Source: Sterolibacterium denitrificans
GTDB lineage: Bacteria; Pseudomonadota; Gammaproteobacteria; Burkholderiales; Rhodocyclaceae
Direction of reading: 5' to 3'
NCBI RefSeq assembly: GCF_900174485.1
Contig: NZ_LT837803.1
Coordinates: forward strand, 2,681,305 to 2,745,304
DNA length: 64,000 nucleotides
The first letter of the stretch is position 1. Each line of letters starts with the position of its first letter. This document shows, one piece after another, positions 32,038-42,555 of the stretch. The notes under the pieces were generated by a model, which was given only the letters and a program-made list of their open reading frames with translations, ran no database searches and was not told the origin of the DNA. A program made the translations under genes and the position numbers.

Positions 32038-34026
32038 TCACGGCAGACCGGCAATTCCCCCTGCCGCCACGCCGCCGCGCGGCGCAACGACACCCAGACG
32101 CGCCTTCAACGACTGGGGTTGGTTTTCGAACAGCGCCGCGTAATACACCGCATTGCTCATCACCTTCTTGACGTAATCCCGCGTCTCGTCCAAGGGAATG
32201 GTTTCGGCATAGATGGCGCCTTCCAGCGGCTGTTCCGCGCGCCAGCGGCGCGCGCGGCTCGGCCCGGCGTTGTAGGCCGCCGAAGCAAGCACCGGATGAT
32301 TGTCGAGATCATTCAGCACCATGCGCAGATAATTCGTCCCCAGCATGATGTTGGTATCCAGCATCGTCACTCGGGAGGGATGGTAATCCCCCATGCCGAT
32401 CTTCTTCGCCACCCAGGCAGCGGTCTTCGGCATCAATTGCATCAGACCCTGGGCGCCGGCGCTGGAATTGGCACTCATCACGAAACGGCTTTCCTGGCGC
32501 ATCAGGCCATACACCCAGCCGCTGTCGATCCCCACCTGACGCGCCTGCGAAAGCACATTGTCACGAAACGGCGCAAGATAGCGCAGCGCAAAATCATGCT
32601 GATCCTGCGTGCGTTCAGCCGCATAGATCGCCCGGTCGAAAACCTCGCTGCGCTGCGCCAGCTCGGCCGCCGCCAGCAACTGGCGATCATTCATGCCGCG
32701 CAACGCCCAGTTCCATTCACGCACGCCTTCGAAGCGCATGCCCAGTCGAAACAAGGCCAGCGCCCGCCGCACACCGGCATCGCTGCGCACGGCGGCCAGT
32801 TCCTCGGCAGTGGCGGCGCGGGCGCGCGGCGGCAGCGTGATGTTCCGGCCCAGCTCCTCATCGGCGAGATTGCCGTAGAAGTTCGGCTGGCCGGCAATCT
32901 TCAGGTACGCAGCGCGCGCTTCATCGAGACGCCCCTGCACCGCCAGCGCCCGGCCGCGCCAGTACATCCAGTCGGGCTGCGCGGCGAGCGGCGCCGGCAT
33001 CTGCTCGATCGCCCGCAACACCATGGGCCAGTCATGAATCCGCAAGGCCGCCCGCACCTGCCAGGCCAGTTGTTCTTCCGAAAATTTGAGCCCCTTGTCC
33101 TGCCCGGCCAACGCATACCAGCTCAAGGCCTCGGGCAAGTGGCGGCGCGCACCTTGCCAGGCGATCTGCCCCCAGGCATAGGCGCGCTCGCTCAGGGAAA
33201 ACTTGCCGAGCAATTTTTCCAGCCCCCCGGCAGCCTGCGTCGGCTCGATGCGCGCCAGGCGTTGCAGCGCAAACAACGCCATCTCGCGCCCCTGGCGGGT
33301 ATCCGCAAAGTTGGCCGGCAATTTGGCGAGATACGCCTGCGGCTTCTCGCCGATCGTGCCGAGCACCCGGCTCGCCGGCATCTGTGGCCCCGGCAAATAG
33401 CTCGCCGTGCTGCGCGCCACGGTATAGCGCTGGTTTTCGAGCAGGCGCCGGATGCGTTCCCAGATGTCGTCGCCATTGATGGCGACGGTCTCCACCAACC
33501 GATCCATCACCGGCTTGCAGCTTTCCGGCAAATCCAGCACCTCGAACCAGAGCGGCCTTGCCTCATCGAGGACCTTGCCGGCATCGCGCTGCCCGGCCAG
33601 CCTGGCCTGCAGCGCATAGCAGCGCAGCTCGGTATCGGGTTGCCGGAGCCGGTCGTACTCGGCGAGGAAACCGGACCAGTCGGACTGTTTGCCGCGTTCC
33701 CTGAGCCAGTCGCCACGCAGCCGCTCGGCAAGATAGGTATTTTCCTGCCGCGCCAAAAAATCAGGGATGCCGCTGCTGTCCTTGTTGCCCAGCTGCTGCC
33801 GCAAATACCAGTAATCCACCCAGGGATCGAGCTCGTGCGACACGTTGCCAGCGTCGGCGCCAGTGTCGGGGGCAGCGACAGCGTATTTTCCAGCCGGAAT
33901 CACCGTCACCGCCGCCACGCGCTCGCCGAGGCGAAAAGCCTCGCGCGCGGCAAGTATCCGCTCATCACCGGGCGCGGCATGCGCCAGGATGGGCAGCAAC
34001 AGAATCAAGCAGTGCCGGAATTTCAT
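32038..34026 (-). CDS. slt: Soluble lytic murein transglycosylase (Slt70-like)
   Basis: A 662-residue periplasmic enzyme. The signal peptide (MKFRHCLILLLPILAHA) is followed by a long alpha-superhelical U/L region. The C-terminal lysozyme-like domain has the catalytic Glu near residue 512 in MRQESRF, then SSAGAQGLMQLMP and AAYNAGPSRARRW. It cleaves glycan strands exolytically. The start at 34026 places the signal peptide first; the longer open frame upstream lies antisense to the cyclo-ligase gene. Confidence 0.95.
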   Translation of the reverse strand: MKFRHCLILLLPILAHAAPGDERILAAREAFRLGERVAAVTVIPAGKYAVAAPDTGADAGNVSHELDPWVDYWYLRQQLGNKDSSGIPDFLARQENTYLAERLRGDWLRERGKQSDWSGFLAEYDRLRQPDTELRCYALQARLAGQRDAGKVLDEARPLWFEVLDLPESCKPVMDRLVETVAINGDDIWERIRRLLENQRYTVARSTASYLPGPQMPASRVLGTIGEKPQAYLAKLPANFADTRQGREMALFALQRLARIEPTQAAGGLEKLLGKFSLSERAYAWGQIAWQGARRHLPEALSWYALAGQDKGLKFSEEQLAWQVRAALRIHDWPMVLRAIEQMPAPLAAQPDWMYWRGRALAVQGRLDEARAAYLKIAGQPNFYGNLADEELGRNITLPPRARAATAEELAAVRSDAGVRRALALFRLGMRFEGVREWNWALRGMNDRQLLAAAELAQRSEVFDRAIYAAERTQDQHDFALRYLAPFRDNVLSQARQVGIDSGWVYGLMRQESRFVMSANSSAGAQGLMQLMPKTAAWVAKKIGMGDYHPSRVTMLDTNIMLGTNYLRMVLNDLDNHPVLASAAYNAGPSRARRWRAEQPLEGAIYAETIPLDETRDYVKKVMSNAVYYAALFENQPQSLKARLGVVAPRGGVAAGGIAGLP

Positions 34027-34063
34027 GTTTATAGTCGCTCCTGACGAGTCCCAAGGATAGCAC

Positions 34064-34714
34064 ATGCCCGCCTCGAAACCCGCGCCAGAACTGGCATCCG
34101 GGCCGCCAAACGGTACGCAGGATACGCAACGCGATGCGCTGCGCCGCGCGCGCATCGCCGCCCGCGAAGCGTTGACGCCCGATGAGCATCGGCGCCTTTC
34201 GCAACGGATCGAAACCCATCTGGCCGCCTTGCTCGCCCGCCACCCACCGCGCATCCTCGGCTTCTGCTGGCCCTACCGCGCCGAGTTCGACTGCCGTCCG
34301 CTGATGATCCGCCTGCTTGCCGCAGACTGCACGCTGCGCGTCTGCCTGCCCGTCGTCCGCACGCCCGAACTGCCCATGGAATTCCGCGCCTGGACGCCGC
34401 ACAGCGCCATGCAGACCGACCGCTACGGCATCCCCCATCCTGCCGCTGGCGAACCGCTCTCGCCCGACGTGCTGCTGATGCCGGTGAACGCCTTCGACGC
34501 GCAGGGCTACCGCCTCGGCTACGGCGCCGGCTACTTCGACCGCACGCTGGCCGCACTCGCGCCGCCACCCCTGAGCATCGGCATCGGCTTCGAACTCGCC
34601 CGCATCGCCAGCATCCACCCGGCAAGCCACGACATTCCGCTGGATGCCGTGGTGACCGAGGCGGGCGTCAGCGTCTTCTCGCCACGCATCCAGTCTCTCA
34701 CCCGCCGAGAATGA
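34064..34714 (+). CDS. 5-formyltetrahydrofolate cyclo-ligase
   Basis: A 216-residue enzyme converting 5-formyl-THF to 5,10-methenyl-THF with ATP. It shows the basic RRARIAAREAL start, YRAEFDCRPLM, and the ATP-binding RLGYGAGYFDRTLA near the C-terminus. It diverges from slt across about 37 bases. Confidence 0.93.
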   Translation: MPASKPAPELASGPPNGTQDTQRDALRRARIAAREALTPDEHRRLSQRIETHLAALLARHPPRILGFCWPYRAEFDCRPLMIRLLAADCTLRVCLPVVRTPELPMEFRAWTPHSAMQTDRYGIPHPAAGEPLSPDVLLMPVNAFDAQGYRLGYGAGYFDRTLAALAPPPLSIGIGFELARIASIHPASHDIPLDAVVTEAGVSVFSPRIQSLTRRE

Positions 34715-34828
34715 CGATGCGCGGCATGTACGCCTATTCCGGCGCCACGTCGCCGGCAGGCTAATCAAAATACCGCAATCACTAATCACCCGACATCGCC
34801 ACGTCACCACGACCGCACTGCCCAAGAA

Positions 34829-35926
34829 ATGAACCGATCAGCACAGCCAGAAAAACCATTCCTGAAACCCGATGACACCTTGATTCTCAAGGGCATGGCA
34901 ATGACGTGGATCGTTCTGCACAACTACTTTCACTGGCTGCCTGGTCTTGGGATAGAAAACGAATTCTTCTTCAATGAAGCAAACTTCCTGGATTACATCG
35001 ATGGCGTGCTCAAGGGATTCAAAAGCACCTTGATGTACAGTTTTGCTTATTTCGGCCATTTTGGCGTTCAGATATTCATCCTTCTGTCAGGCTACGGTCT
35101 GCATGCCGAAAGAAAAAACAAAGAGGGATTCAATTACCCCGTTTATTTCTTGGGAAAAGCACGAAAACTGGCCATCTTGCTCCTGATCGGGATGATCTTT
35201 GCTTTCCTCGTCAGGTATATCAGTACAGGCGAATGGGTCAGCGCCGCCTCATTCCTGCAACATCTGGTGCTCAGAATAACGTCCATTGCAAACTTCCAAA
35301 AGCAGACGGTTTTCGACGTTGCCGGCCCGTTTTGGTTCTTCGGCCTAATGATTCAGCTGTATCTGATATTTCCGGCCATCTACCAGGCGATGAAAAGAAC
35401 ATCGCCCGTATTCGACACCTGCATCATCATGGCCCTGTCGATCATCAATGCGCTTTTATACCCATGGCTCCATGCCCACGATGTCCCCATGATGGCACTA
35501 TTCATTGGGCAGATGCCCGTTTTCATTTTTGGGATGGCCCTATCGAAGCACGGATTCAAGACGAATCGCCACCTCCTTATATCAAGCGTCATTCTGTTCA
35601 TCCTCGGCCAAAGACATGAAGTGTTTTTCACATCCACGTTCATCGCACTTTCCTACATCCTGGTTCATTCATACGCCCTGACGAGAGACTGCTTCAAAAA
35701 ACACTTGCCCTCATTCAATCTTGCCTTCGGCTATATCGGAAGCATATCCATGGCAATCTTCATCATAAACGGGCCATTGCGCACGCTACCTTTATTCAAG
35801 GATAGCCAGGGCGAAAAGCTGAACCCGGAAATGTTTCTGACATTTACCGCCATTCTGCTCATCCTTTCCGTCCCCATTGCCCATATCTACACTTATCTGA
35901 ACAAACTCGCGGCAAGAAAAACCTGA
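34829..35926 (+). CDS. Acyltransferase 3 family membrane protein
   Basis: A 365-residue protein with about ten membrane helices. The early catalytic-type His of the family is present in WIVLHNYFHW, and FGHFGVQIFILLSGYGLH matches the conserved second helix. Such enzymes O-acylate surface sugars or lipids. Base composition is clearly more AT-rich than the neighbours and codon choice differs, which suggests recent transfer. The next gene is a phosphoethanolamine-transferase-like protein; both probably modify envelope glycans. Confidence 0.88.
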   Translation: MNRSAQPEKPFLKPDDTLILKGMAMTWIVLHNYFHWLPGLGIENEFFFNEANFLDYIDGVLKGFKSTLMYSFAYFGHFGVQIFILLSGYGLHAERKNKEGFNYPVYFLGKARKLAILLLIGMIFAFLVRYISTGEWVSAASFLQHLVLRITSIANFQKQTVFDVAGPFWFFGLMIQLYLIFPAIYQAMKRTSPVFDTCIIMALSIINALLYPWLHAHDVPMMALFIGQMPVFIFGMALSKHGFKTNRHLLISSVILFILGQRHEVFFTSTFIALSYILVHSYALTRDCFKKHLPSFNLAFGYIGSISMAIFIINGPLRTLPLFKDSQGEKLNPEMFLTFTAILLILSVPIAHIYTYLNKLAARKT

Positions 35927-36040
35927 TTCACCTTGGCCTTGGCAGAGGAACAGCCGATGCTGCTGTGGCGACGATCGGCGCCATACCGATTCGCCAGCTG
36001 TCTTACTCCGAAATCAAGCACGCCACAAAACAACCTGAAC

Positions 36041-37813
36041 ATGACCACTCGCCCCTGGATACAAGGCCTGATTGCGTGCATCGCACTGCTTGCCGTGAAT
36101 GCGCCCAACCTTACACTGGCCCTTTCTTCTCCAAACATTCAACAATCTTTCGCCACCGTCATTGCGCCGGCATTTCTGCTCTGCGTTGCACTCTATGTGC
36201 TGCTGCCGCGCTTCACGCCCTGGTTGCTGATTTTCCTGGCGCCGCTCGCCCTGCTGGAAACCCTCTACATCATGCGCTACGAGCGGCCGACGGACGAGCA
36301 GATATTTGCCATCATTCGCGAAAGCAATTTTCAGGAAGCCACCGCCTGGCTGGGACCTGCAGGGTTGTTACTACTGGCTTGCGCTCTGCTGTTGCTGCTG
36401 ACCGCTCTGGGTCTGGTGTGGCGCTATCGCCGGACTTTTCCCGTGCTGCCCAGGCGCTGGCGCATCATTCTGCTGACAGCCGGCCTCTCCGCCCTGGGGC
36501 TGATTCATTTATCGTCCCTGGCCGATTTTCATGATCCGCTTGAGGAAAATACTGCGCAAGTCAATCCCGACCAGGCCCGCTCCGAACAGCTCAGTGCAGA
36601 TTTGATCGGCGAGTTTCGGAAGCCGACATTGAACGACCTCTTTCCATGGGGAGTGCCTCTGCGCATCCAGCGTTATCTGACGCTACAGAAAGGTATGAAC
36701 AATGCCAGAGAAACACTCGGCCAATTCCGCTTCGATGCGCAGCAATCCCCTAAAAACGCAAGTGACGACGAAATAGTTCTGCTGGTTATCGGTGAAACCG
36801 GACGGCCCGACCGCTGGCAACTCAATGGCTATGAACGTCCAACCAATCCTCGCCTGAAAAGCATGCCGGGCGTCGTCAGCCTCACCAACGCCACGACAGG
36901 TTGGGCATGGACCCGCATGTCGGTGCCGGTCATCATTTCGCGCAAGCCTTCCAGCCTGAAGCTTTCTTATTTTCCCGAACGATCGATCGTCGGCGCCTTC
37001 CGCGAAGCGGGCTTCTGGACGGCCTGGTATTCCACGCAGGGCGCCCTGGGCTTTCACGAATCGGCAGTGGCCTTGTACGCCGGCGAGGCCGAGGATGTGC
37101 GATTCATCAATCCGGCGGGCTATCGCAGCCCGGGAGCCTACGATACGGATTTGCTGACGACGCTGGATACGGCACTCGCCCGCCCAGAGCGCAAGAAGTT
37201 CATCGTCCTGCATACGCTGGGCAGCCATTTCAATTATGCGCACCGCGTCCCGCCCGAGTTCGAGGTTTTCAAACCATCCTTACGAGGAGAGCAACGCCCG
37301 GATTTGCATGATCGCAACCAAAAGGAGCTGCTCAACAACAGCTACGACAACTCCATCCGCTATACCGACCACGTCCTCGCAGAAATCGTCCAGCGCTTGA
37401 ATGCATCCGGCAAGGTGGCTTCCCTGCTCTACATTGCCGATCATGGCGAGAATCTGTTCGACGGCGATTGCGACAAAAGCGGCCACGGACACAATACCGA
37501 ATACGACTATCGCGTGGCCGCCCTGTGGTGGAACGGCAGCGAATTCTCTCAGCGCCACCCCGAAAAAGTCGCCGCAATCACGGCTCATCGGGACAGCCCG
37601 TGGTCGACGGAAAATGTTTTCGACACCTTGCTGGACGCTGCGGACATCAGTCTTCCGCCGCAGTCGTACGGCACGAAAAGCCTCCTGCAGAAAGACTTCA
37701 GCATCCAGCCCCGATGGATACAATCCGGTATGTTTTTCGATGAAGCCTTGCGTGAAGGCAACTGCCACGTGCTCGCTCATCCAGCCGCAAAGAAATCGCG
37801 GGACAAACGCTAG
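36041..37813 (+). CDS. Phosphoethanolamine transferase-like sulfatase-fold protein (EptA/CptA type)
   Basis: A 590-residue inner-membrane protein with about five N-terminal helices and a periplasmic alkaline-phosphatase-like domain. The zinc site is visible: Glu252 in VIGETGR, a candidate nucleophile Thr285 or Thr286 in NATTGW, ADHGEN, and KSGHGH. EptA proteins usually have Cys-paired motifs around the nucleophile (CGTxTAxSVPCM); here the region is WAWTRMSVPVI with no Cys. The N-terminal ATG at 36041 lacks a clear ribosome-binding site; a longer frame from 35933 exists. Confidence 0.85.
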   Translation: MTTRPWIQGLIACIALLAVNAPNLTLALSSPNIQQSFATVIAPAFLLCVALYVLLPRFTPWLLIFLAPLALLETLYIMRYERPTDEQIFAIIRESNFQEATAWLGPAGLLLLACALLLLLTALGLVWRYRRTFPVLPRRWRIILLTAGLSALGLIHLSSLADFHDPLEENTAQVNPDQARSEQLSADLIGEFRKPTLNDLFPWGVPLRIQRYLTLQKGMNNARETLGQFRFDAQQSPKNASDDEIVLLVIGETGRPDRWQLNGYERPTNPRLKSMPGVVSLTNATTGWAWTRMSVPVIISRKPSSLKLSYFPERSIVGAFREAGFWTAWYSTQGALGFHESAVALYAGEAEDVRFINPAGYRSPGAYDTDLLTTLDTALARPERKKFIVLHTLGSHFNYAHRVPPEFEVFKPSLRGEQRPDLHDRNQKELLNNSYDNSIRYTDHVLAEIVQRLNASGKVASLLYIADHGENLFDGDCDKSGHGHNTEYDYRVAALWWNGSEFSQRHPEKVAAITAHRDSPWSTENVFDTLLDAADISLPPQSYGTKSLLQKDFSIQPRWIQSGMFFDEALREGNCHVLAHPAAKKSRDKR

Positions 37814-37821
37814 CCGACCTT

Positions 37822-37843
37822 GCCAGCCGAAGTTTCGGCTGGC
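37822..37843. other. Hairpin without a T-run after the phosphoethanolamine transferase gene
   Basis: GCCAGCCGAA and TTCGGCTGGC form a perfect 10-bp stem around a GT centre, just after the stop. No poly-T follows on the plus strand, so it is a weak terminator candidate or an mRNA-end stabiliser. Confidence 0.45.
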
Positions 37844-37885
37844 CGAAATACATCACGCATGCCATGACCATGGGCACTGCCCAAT

Positions 37886-37913
37886 AAAAAGCCGGCGCCT
37901 TTTGAGCGCCGGC
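37886..37913 (-). terminator. Rho-independent terminator of aceA
   Basis: On the minus strand GCCGGCGC and GCGCCGGC form an 8-bp stem around a 7-base loop, followed by TTTTTATT. It lies about 50 bases after the aceA stop. Confidence 0.8.
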
Positions 37914-37959
37914 CATCTTGCCCAGTTCTGTCCGCTGTAACGGACGAGCCCGGGTGCTG

Positions 37960-39255
<1,296 letters not shown>

Positions 39256-39638
39256 GATGTTCAGTCCTTGATTCCAATTGGTCAGAGTCAGAATTTTGAG
39301 TGGCTTGATTTGTGGCATCGCCGACGCACCTTGGGAGCGCGCAGGGGCGATGTCCATCCACGAGGCAGCCAGAGATCGAGTCTGACGAACCGGCAAGGCG
39401 GCAAGGGTTGCGCCGCCTTCTACGGACTCAAGGGCACGGGTGGTCGCCGTCGAGTTCGTGCAGGATCAAAGTATAGGTTAACTTGCTGCAGAGCACCAAA
39501 TAAAACCATCGTTTGAAACAATTTATTTATTCAAGCAATTTCAAAAAGATATTTTTCTTGTTTTGTATAACGAAACATACTTCTCATACATGAAATCTAA
39601 ACTATGCTGCGCCGCATCAGGCAGATACCGAGGCTGTT
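39256..39638. other. Intergenic region upstream of aceA
   Basis: This 383-base gap between rraA and aceA (both minus strand) has a GC-rich half near aceA that forms a leader of about 200 bases. An AT-rich half (about 39480-39600) contains the aceA promoter and inverted TTTGAAA/TTTCAAA half-sites around 39512-39550 that could bind a regulator. No gene or RNA was recognised. Confidence 0.6.
39470..39499 (-). promoter_or_regulatory. Likely sigma-70 promoter of aceA
   Basis: On the minus strand TTGGTG (-35, at 39499-39494) and TATACT (-10, at 39475-39470) are 18 bases apart, about 215 bases upstream of the aceA start. Confidence 0.55.
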
Positions 39639-40145
39639 TCAGGCAAGCGCCGTCTGGCTGACGATCACTCCGTCTGCGTCGGCATAGAGAAAATGCCCCG
39701 GCACGAAGCTGACGCCGCCGAAAGTCACGGCGAGGTCGGCCTCGCCGACATTTCGCTTGATACTCTTCAGCGGATGCGTGGCCAGCGCAAACACACCCAG
39801 CGCCATGCTGCCGATGGCGCGCGAATCGCGGATGCAGCCATACACTACGATGCCCGCCCAGCCATTCTTCACCGCCAGTTCGGCCAGTTGATCGCCCACC
39901 AGGGCGCAGCGCAGCGAGCCGCCGCCATCGATCACCAGCACGCGGCCATTGCCCGGCTGTGACAGCGCCGTGCGCACCAGCGAGTTGTCCTCGAACACTT
40001 TCAGCGTGCTGATCGGCCCGCCGAAGACGGCCCGGCCGCCGTAGGAGCGGAACATCGGCGCGACGACATGCAGCGTGCCGGCATTGAGGCCGGCTTCGTT
40101 GGCATCGAGCAAATCGGCCGTGGCAAACGGTATTTCCAGCGACAT
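39639..40145 (-). CDS. RraA-family protein
   Basis: A 168-residue member of the RraA/HMG-aldolase family. Motifs include ATADLLDAN at the start, [30 protein letters not shown] and [11 protein letters not shown], with the Arg-Asp pair that binds metal in the aldolase members. It could be the RNase E inhibitor RraA or a 4-hydroxy-4-methyl-2-oxoglutarate-type aldolase; sequence alone does not decide. The ATG at 40145 has GGGAG upstream. It is divergent from the TonB-dependent receptor gene. Confidence 0.82.
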   Translation of the reverse strand: MSLEIPFATADLLDANEAGLNAGTLHVVAPMFRSYGGRAVFGGPISTLKVFEDNSLVRTALSQPGNGRVLVIDGGGSLRCALVGDQLAELAVKNGWAGIVVYGCIRDSRAIGSMALGVFALATHPLKSIKRNVGEADLAVTFGGVSFVPGHFLYADADGVIVSQTALA

Positions 40146-40211
40146 TTGAACTTCTCCCAACCAAAATTTGCAGCATAAACCATGAGCCAGGAAGACCCCA
40201 CAGCAAGCACA

Positions 40212-40239
40212 AACGCGAATCATTCTTATTTGCTAAAAT
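40212..40239 (+). promoter_or_regulatory. Fur-like box overlapping an extended -10 promoter
   Basis: The reverse complement of 40212-40230 matches the palindromic AATGAGAATGATTCTCATT form of the Fur box at 16 of 19 positions by eye. Immediately downstream TGCTAAAAT (40231-40239) is an extended -10 element. Binding here would block the receptor promoter. Confidence 0.6.
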
Positions 40240-40331
40240 ACGATGATCTCGCGGTGTGCTGATTTTCTGTTTTTCCCCGCTCAGCTCAGCTCACCCCATT
40301 CACCGCTTCACTCATTGCCTGCGGAGTCGTC

Positions 40332-42455
40332 ATGTCATCCACGTTCGTTCCACCCCATGCTTCCCGACTTGCCCCTCTGGCTGCTGCGATTGCCGCGCTT
40401 TGCGGCAGCGCGCTGGCGCATGCCGAAGCCGAAACCACGCTGGCCCCGGTCAGCGTGACGGCCAAGGGCTATGAAGCCGATACCCTGTCCACGCCGTCCT
40501 CGGTCTTCGTTGCCGACGGCGACGAACTGCGCAAGAACGGCGCCGGCAACCTCGGCGAGGCGCTGCGCGGCGAGCCGGGCTTCGCCGTCAACAGCGACAG
40601 CGCGCAGGGCATGAATCCGGTGATCCGCGGCCTGAAGAAGGAAAGCATCGTGCTGCTGGTCGACGGCATGCGCTTCAACTCGGCGCAGCCGGCCGGCGCC
40701 ATCGCCTCGTTCATGTCGTTCGGGCTGGCCGAGCGCGTCGAGGCGGTGAAGGGAGCGGCCTCGGTGCTCTACGGCACCGGCGCGCTCGGCGGCGCGATCA
40801 ACGTGCTGACGCCGCAAGCGCGCTTCGAGCCGGGCGTGAAACTCTCGGCCGGCGCCAGCTACGACAGCGCCAGCAAGGGCCTGCGCGGCACCGGCGTGGG
40901 CAATTTCTCCTCGGGCGACCACGCATTGATGCTCGGCGCCTCGCTCGCGCGCATCGACGACTACGAAGCGCCGGACGGCCGCGTCAACCGCACCGGCTAC
41001 GATTCCGACAGCTTCATCGGCCAGTACCGCTTCCGCATCGACGGCCAGCAGCAATTACGCCTGTCGCTGCAGACGCACCAGGACGAGGACATCTGGTATC
41101 CGGGCTCGACCAAGCCCTTCACCCACCCCAATCCCGGCGTCGCCACCGCCGTCGGCAGCACCACCGTGCACTCGCCGAAGCAGGAGCGCACGCTGGCCGA
41201 GGCCGGCTACAGCTACAAGGGCACGGGCGAGTCGCCGTTCAACTTCGACGTCCGCGTCTGGCGGCAGGAAATGGAGCGCACCATCTACGCCTGGTCGCCC
41301 AACCTGAACCGCGACATCACCACGACCCACGTCAACTTCAGCACCGACGGCTTCGACGCCCGCGCCGACTGGCTGGTGCATCCGCAGCATCTGCTCTCCT
41401 TCGGCGTGAACCTGTGGGACATGGACGCCTCGCCGAACCGCCTGAACGCCAACCCGCCGAACAGTACCAACTACGTGCGCACCGATCCCTTCACCAACGG
41501 CCGCATCCGCGCCGCCGGCTTCTACGTGCAGGACGACATGCGCTTCGGCAAGCTGAGCCTGCTTGCCGCCGGCCGCTATGACAAGGTCAAGGGCCGCGCC
41601 GATTCGGTGGCGAACTCGGCCAACCCAACCGGCACTCGCGTCACCACCGGACTCGACCGCAGCGACGGCGCCTTCTCCGGCAGCCTCGGCGCCAGCTATG
41701 AACTCGCTCCGCTGCTGCGCCCTTACGCCAACCTGTCGCGCGGTTTCCGCGCCGGCGAGATGCGCGAACGCTACGAATCCTCACCGCGCGGCGACGGCTA
41801 TTTCTACGTCGGCAACCCGCAGGTGAAGCCGGAAATCTCGACGCAGTTCGAAGTCGGCATCAAGGGCCAGGACGAAACCCTGGTCTGGTCGGCAGCCCTC
41901 TACCGCAACCGCATCAAGGACTACATGAGCGGCCTGGACATCTCCGGCACGGGCACCGCCACCACGCTCTGCGGCCCCAATGCCGGCGCCTGCAAGCAGA
42001 CGGTGAACATCAGCAAGGTGGTCATCGACGGCTTCGAGGCGCAGGGCAAGTGGCAGGTCTGGCAGGGACACTGGCTGAAGGCCGGCCTCTCCGTGCTGCG
42101 CGGCGACAACGAGGACCTGAACGAGCCGCTGTTCCAGATGCCCGCCGACGAACTCGCCCTCGGCTGGGAAGGCCATGTCGCGCCAGGCTGGACGGCCGAC
42201 CTTACCGGCCGCTTCGTGCGCGAGCAGAACCGCGTGGCCACCGTCTTCACGCGCGGCACCGAGAACCGTACCGCGGGCTTCGTCACCGCCGACCTCGGCG
42301 CGACGTATCGCCTGAACAAGCAGCACAGCTTCCGCGTGGCGCTGAAGAACGCCTTCGACCGCGAGTATCATGAGCACCTCACCGAAGGCATCTCCGGCCA
42401 GGAAATCCACATGCCGGGCCGCAGCCTGGTGGTCTCGTGGAAAGGCGACTTCTGA
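40332..42455 (+). CDS. TonB-dependent outer membrane receptor, heme/hemoglobin-receptor-like
   Basis: A 707-residue outer-membrane receptor. The signal peptide covers about residues 1-31, followed by a likely TonB box region (TTLAPVSVTA), a plug domain (SVFVADGDELRKNGAGNLGEALRGEPG, RVEAVKGAASVLYGTGALGGAINV) and a 22-strand barrel ending in SLVVSWKGDF. FRAGEMRERY and NPQVKPE resemble the FRAP and NPNL boxes of heme receptors. One loop has a Cys pair (CGPNAGAC). It heads an ABC-NnrS cluster, so its ligand may be heme, a copper complex or another cofactor; unproven. Confidence 0.88.
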   Translation: MSSTFVPPHASRLAPLAAAIAALCGSALAHAEAETTLAPVSVTAKGYEADTLSTPSSVFVADGDELRKNGAGNLGEALRGEPGFAVNSDSAQGMNPVIRGLKKESIVLLVDGMRFNSAQPAGAIASFMSFGLAERVEAVKGAASVLYGTGALGGAINVLTPQARFEPGVKLSAGASYDSASKGLRGTGVGNFSSGDHALMLGASLARIDDYEAPDGRVNRTGYDSDSFIGQYRFRIDGQQQLRLSLQTHQDEDIWYPGSTKPFTHPNPGVATAVGSTTVHSPKQERTLAEAGYSYKGTGESPFNFDVRVWRQEMERTIYAWSPNLNRDITTTHVNFSTDGFDARADWLVHPQHLLSFGVNLWDMDASPNRLNANPPNSTNYVRTDPFTNGRIRAAGFYVQDDMRFGKLSLLAAGRYDKVKGRADSVANSANPTGTRVTTGLDRSDGAFSGSLGASYELAPLLRPYANLSRGFRAGEMRERYESSPRGDGYFYVGNPQVKPEISTQFEVGIKGQDETLVWSAALYRNRIKDYMSGLDISGTGTATTLCGPNAGACKQTVNISKVVIDGFEAQGKWQVWQGHWLKAGLSVLRGDNEDLNEPLFQMPADELALGWEGHVAPGWTADLTGRFVREQNRVATVFTRGTENRTAGFVTADLGATYRLNKQHSFRVALKNAFDREYHEHLTEGISGQEIHMPGRSLVVSWKGDF

Positions 42456-42555
42456 CATTGCCGATACCTGATACCCGATGAATGAACCCGCCCCGGCCAG
42501 TCGCCGGGGTTCAGGATTCGGCTCTCCGACCACCGACACCGACGAGGAATGCCGG

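Noticed and set aside
30838-34044. A 1068-codon open frame on the plus strand across cca and slt
   Set aside because: His/Gly/Arg-biased translation with no family motifs; both minus-strand genes are convincing.
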